Source: Favolaschia claudopus (lineage: Eukaryota; Basidiomycota; Agaricomycetes; Agaricales; Mycenaceae). From it: a stretch of 64,000 nt of DNA. The notes below the pieces were generated by a model that saw only the letters and a program-made list of their open reading frames with translations, was not told where the DNA came from and did not search any database. The translations under genes were made by a program, and so were the position numbers. This document shows, in pieces, positions 63,077-64,000 of the stretch (the stretch's first letter is position 1; each line of letters begins with the position of its first letter). The stretch is from contig JAWWNJ010000156.1 in the NCBI GenBank assembly GCA_037176885.1, forward strand, positions 434,001 through 498,000, given 5' to 3'.

Positions 63077-64000
63077 GTGGATTTGCAATCGTGGCTGGTG
63101 CATACGGTACGTGCCAAGAAAAAATCTCCGCAAAAAACTGACAAGTCGGTTCAGTTCAACAAGGCGATGGATAGGCAGCGGTCAAATACCTCCAGTCGTC
63201 TTCGCAACGATATTGGAGCTGTCTTCGTCGCCCATCTACACCCTCGCGTTGGCGATGCTTTGGACATTCAAGATATGGCGCTCCGTGCTGGGTACGCCGA
63301 CCTCATTGGCGGGAGAAAGGACGACTCCGGCAAAATAACATTTCATCCATTTGATGCACCGGCCCTGCATAGCGACGGCGCGGACCGCCTCAACGTCGAA
63401 ACATTCCTGAAAAACAAGCTTGTCATGCATGTATGTATCATGAAATTGTGGCGCGGGTTGTGAAACTTACATTTGCAGGTCGCTGCCGCCGTCATTTATG
63501 GGAAGAAAAAACCTATCAAGATGGCGACCAACAAGCCATGCGTTTCCGGGCCCCGTTGCATGCAACAGATGCACAATATTTCGAACTCCACACCAGGCTT
63601 TGTTGCCTGCGCAGGTGCTCTTGTGAGTCCGAATACTTTGACAGCCGGCTGACACTTACTTCTATGCGAGACGCTTTGGGCCCTGTCGATGGACGTCGAG
63701 CTCAAGAAGAAAGGTCAGCAAACAGGAATCAATTGGTACTCATGCTACGAATCGTACCTGCGTTACCTTCTTGAGGGGCTTCGCAATCGCTCCAAGCCCG
63801 TTCTCGCACTTTTCAGAGAGTGGGATGCGGAGCTTTTCCCGGACAGTGAAATGAGTCTTGGGGATGTCAGAGTCACGAATGGCGCTGCCGGTGGTGACGA
63901 GCTGGATGCTGCGTTGGATGCGATCAGAAATGCCGAGGTCGAGGAGGAGGAGGACGTTGACATGGACAATGCGGGGGATGGCGAGACCGGTAATGGCGAG
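63077..64000 (+). CDS. DUF6698-type basidiomycete protein, 3' end outside the window
   Basis: The plus-strand gene starts at 63077 or slightly upstream. Exon 1 (to about 63430) contains SRLRNDIGAVFVAHLHPRVG and RLNVETFLKNKLVMH. An intron (GTATGT...GCAG, 63431-63478) leads to VAAAVIYGKKKPIKMATNKP and PGFVACAGAL. A second intron (GTGAGT at about 63624) leads to LWALSMDVELKKKGQQTGIN, YLRYLLEGLRNRSKPVLALF, REWDAELFPDSE and a Glu/Asp-rich tail still open at 64000. The last part matches what I know as DUF6698 (GI-Y---Y--YL--L--G...-L---WD-.-FP). Function is unknown. The family is abundant in mushrooms and often sits beside transposase genes, as here: its start overlaps the 5' side of the Plavaka relic in head-to-head arrangement. 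Confidence 0.65.

Noticed and set aside
1..64000. tRNA, rRNA and CRISPR arrays
   Set aside because: None recognised on reading; repeats present are TIR elements, not spaced short repeats, and the genome is eukaryotic.

Overview
The window is a repeat-dominated stretch of a filamentous basidiomycete genome, most likely an Agaricomycete (mushroom-forming fungus). Three things support this. Genes carry very short GT-AG introns of about 50-60 bp. The protein families are ones I associate with mushrooms: Plavaka/Tnp2-type transposases, an 'integrase core' protein, a DUF6698-type protein, F-box-like proteins and chromodomain Ty3/gypsy elements. There are also many small terminal-inverted-repeat (TIR) elements. 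No prokaryotic features are present. All family names come from reading the translations; no database search was possible.

Layout. 1-1040: inverted pair of a TA-target MITE. 2.5-4.7 kb: MITE, then a multi-exon Plavaka-like transposase (-). 5.6-6.8 kb: cysteine/histidine protein (-). 8.7-10.0 kb: decayed gene split by a small MITE. 12.0-14.75 kb: Russian-doll cluster (fold-back element, pogo-like MITE with TA sites, Mutator-like element with a 9-bp duplication, and a CACTA-like element with a 3-bp duplication inside it). 15.5-16.9 kb: intact-looking gene of an uncharacterised family. 18.3-19.35 kb: long direct tandem repeat. 20.3-22.05 kb: integrase-core gene (-). 22.26-23.09 kb: N-terminal part of a probable alpha-kinase-family protein (+), cut by gypsy A copy 1 (23.14-26.3 kb), which itself holds a 1.1-kb TIR element with a TT duplication. 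26.5-29.06 kb: LINE reverse transcriptase (-). 31.5-36.3 kb: MITEs and fragments of Tnp2 and Helitron genes. 39.5-46.8 kb: gypsy A copy 2, broken by a hAT MITE (8-bp duplication) and by a 4,087-bp element. 46.9-51.5 kb: internally deleted gypsy B with a Tc1-type MITE at the deletion. 51.9-53.1 kb: MULE and copia gag relics. 53.6-55.2 kb: complete Tc1 transposon. 55.55-56.76 kb: 1.2-kb non-autonomous relative of the 4,087-bp element. 57.1-58.1 kb: LINE RNase H tail. 58.76-60.2 kb: F-box-like gene (-). 60.5-61.5 kb: MITE with a CACTA insertion. 61.5-63.1 kb: Plavaka relic (-). 63.1-64.0 kb: DUF6698-type gene (+), leaving the window.

The most interesting object is the 4,087-bp element at 42105-46191. 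It has 49-bp perfect TIRs and a 7-bp target duplication inside a gypsy integrase gene. It carries one gene that becomes a single open frame of about 1,009 residues once two introns (57 and 55 bp) are removed. The protein has a coiled coil, a helix-turn-helix-like segment, a C/H cluster and candidate D, D and E residues. I recognise it only as an unannotated family common in mushrooms, not as any named transposase superfamily. An independent 1,214-bp element at 55551-56764 has TIRs of the same length and framework and also a 7-bp duplication. Together they define a transposon family that, to my knowledge, is undescribed.

Because several insertions disrupt the same gypsy copies, precise removal restores the gypsy reading frame. 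This gives an internal check on element ends and duplication lengths, and a relative order of insertions.
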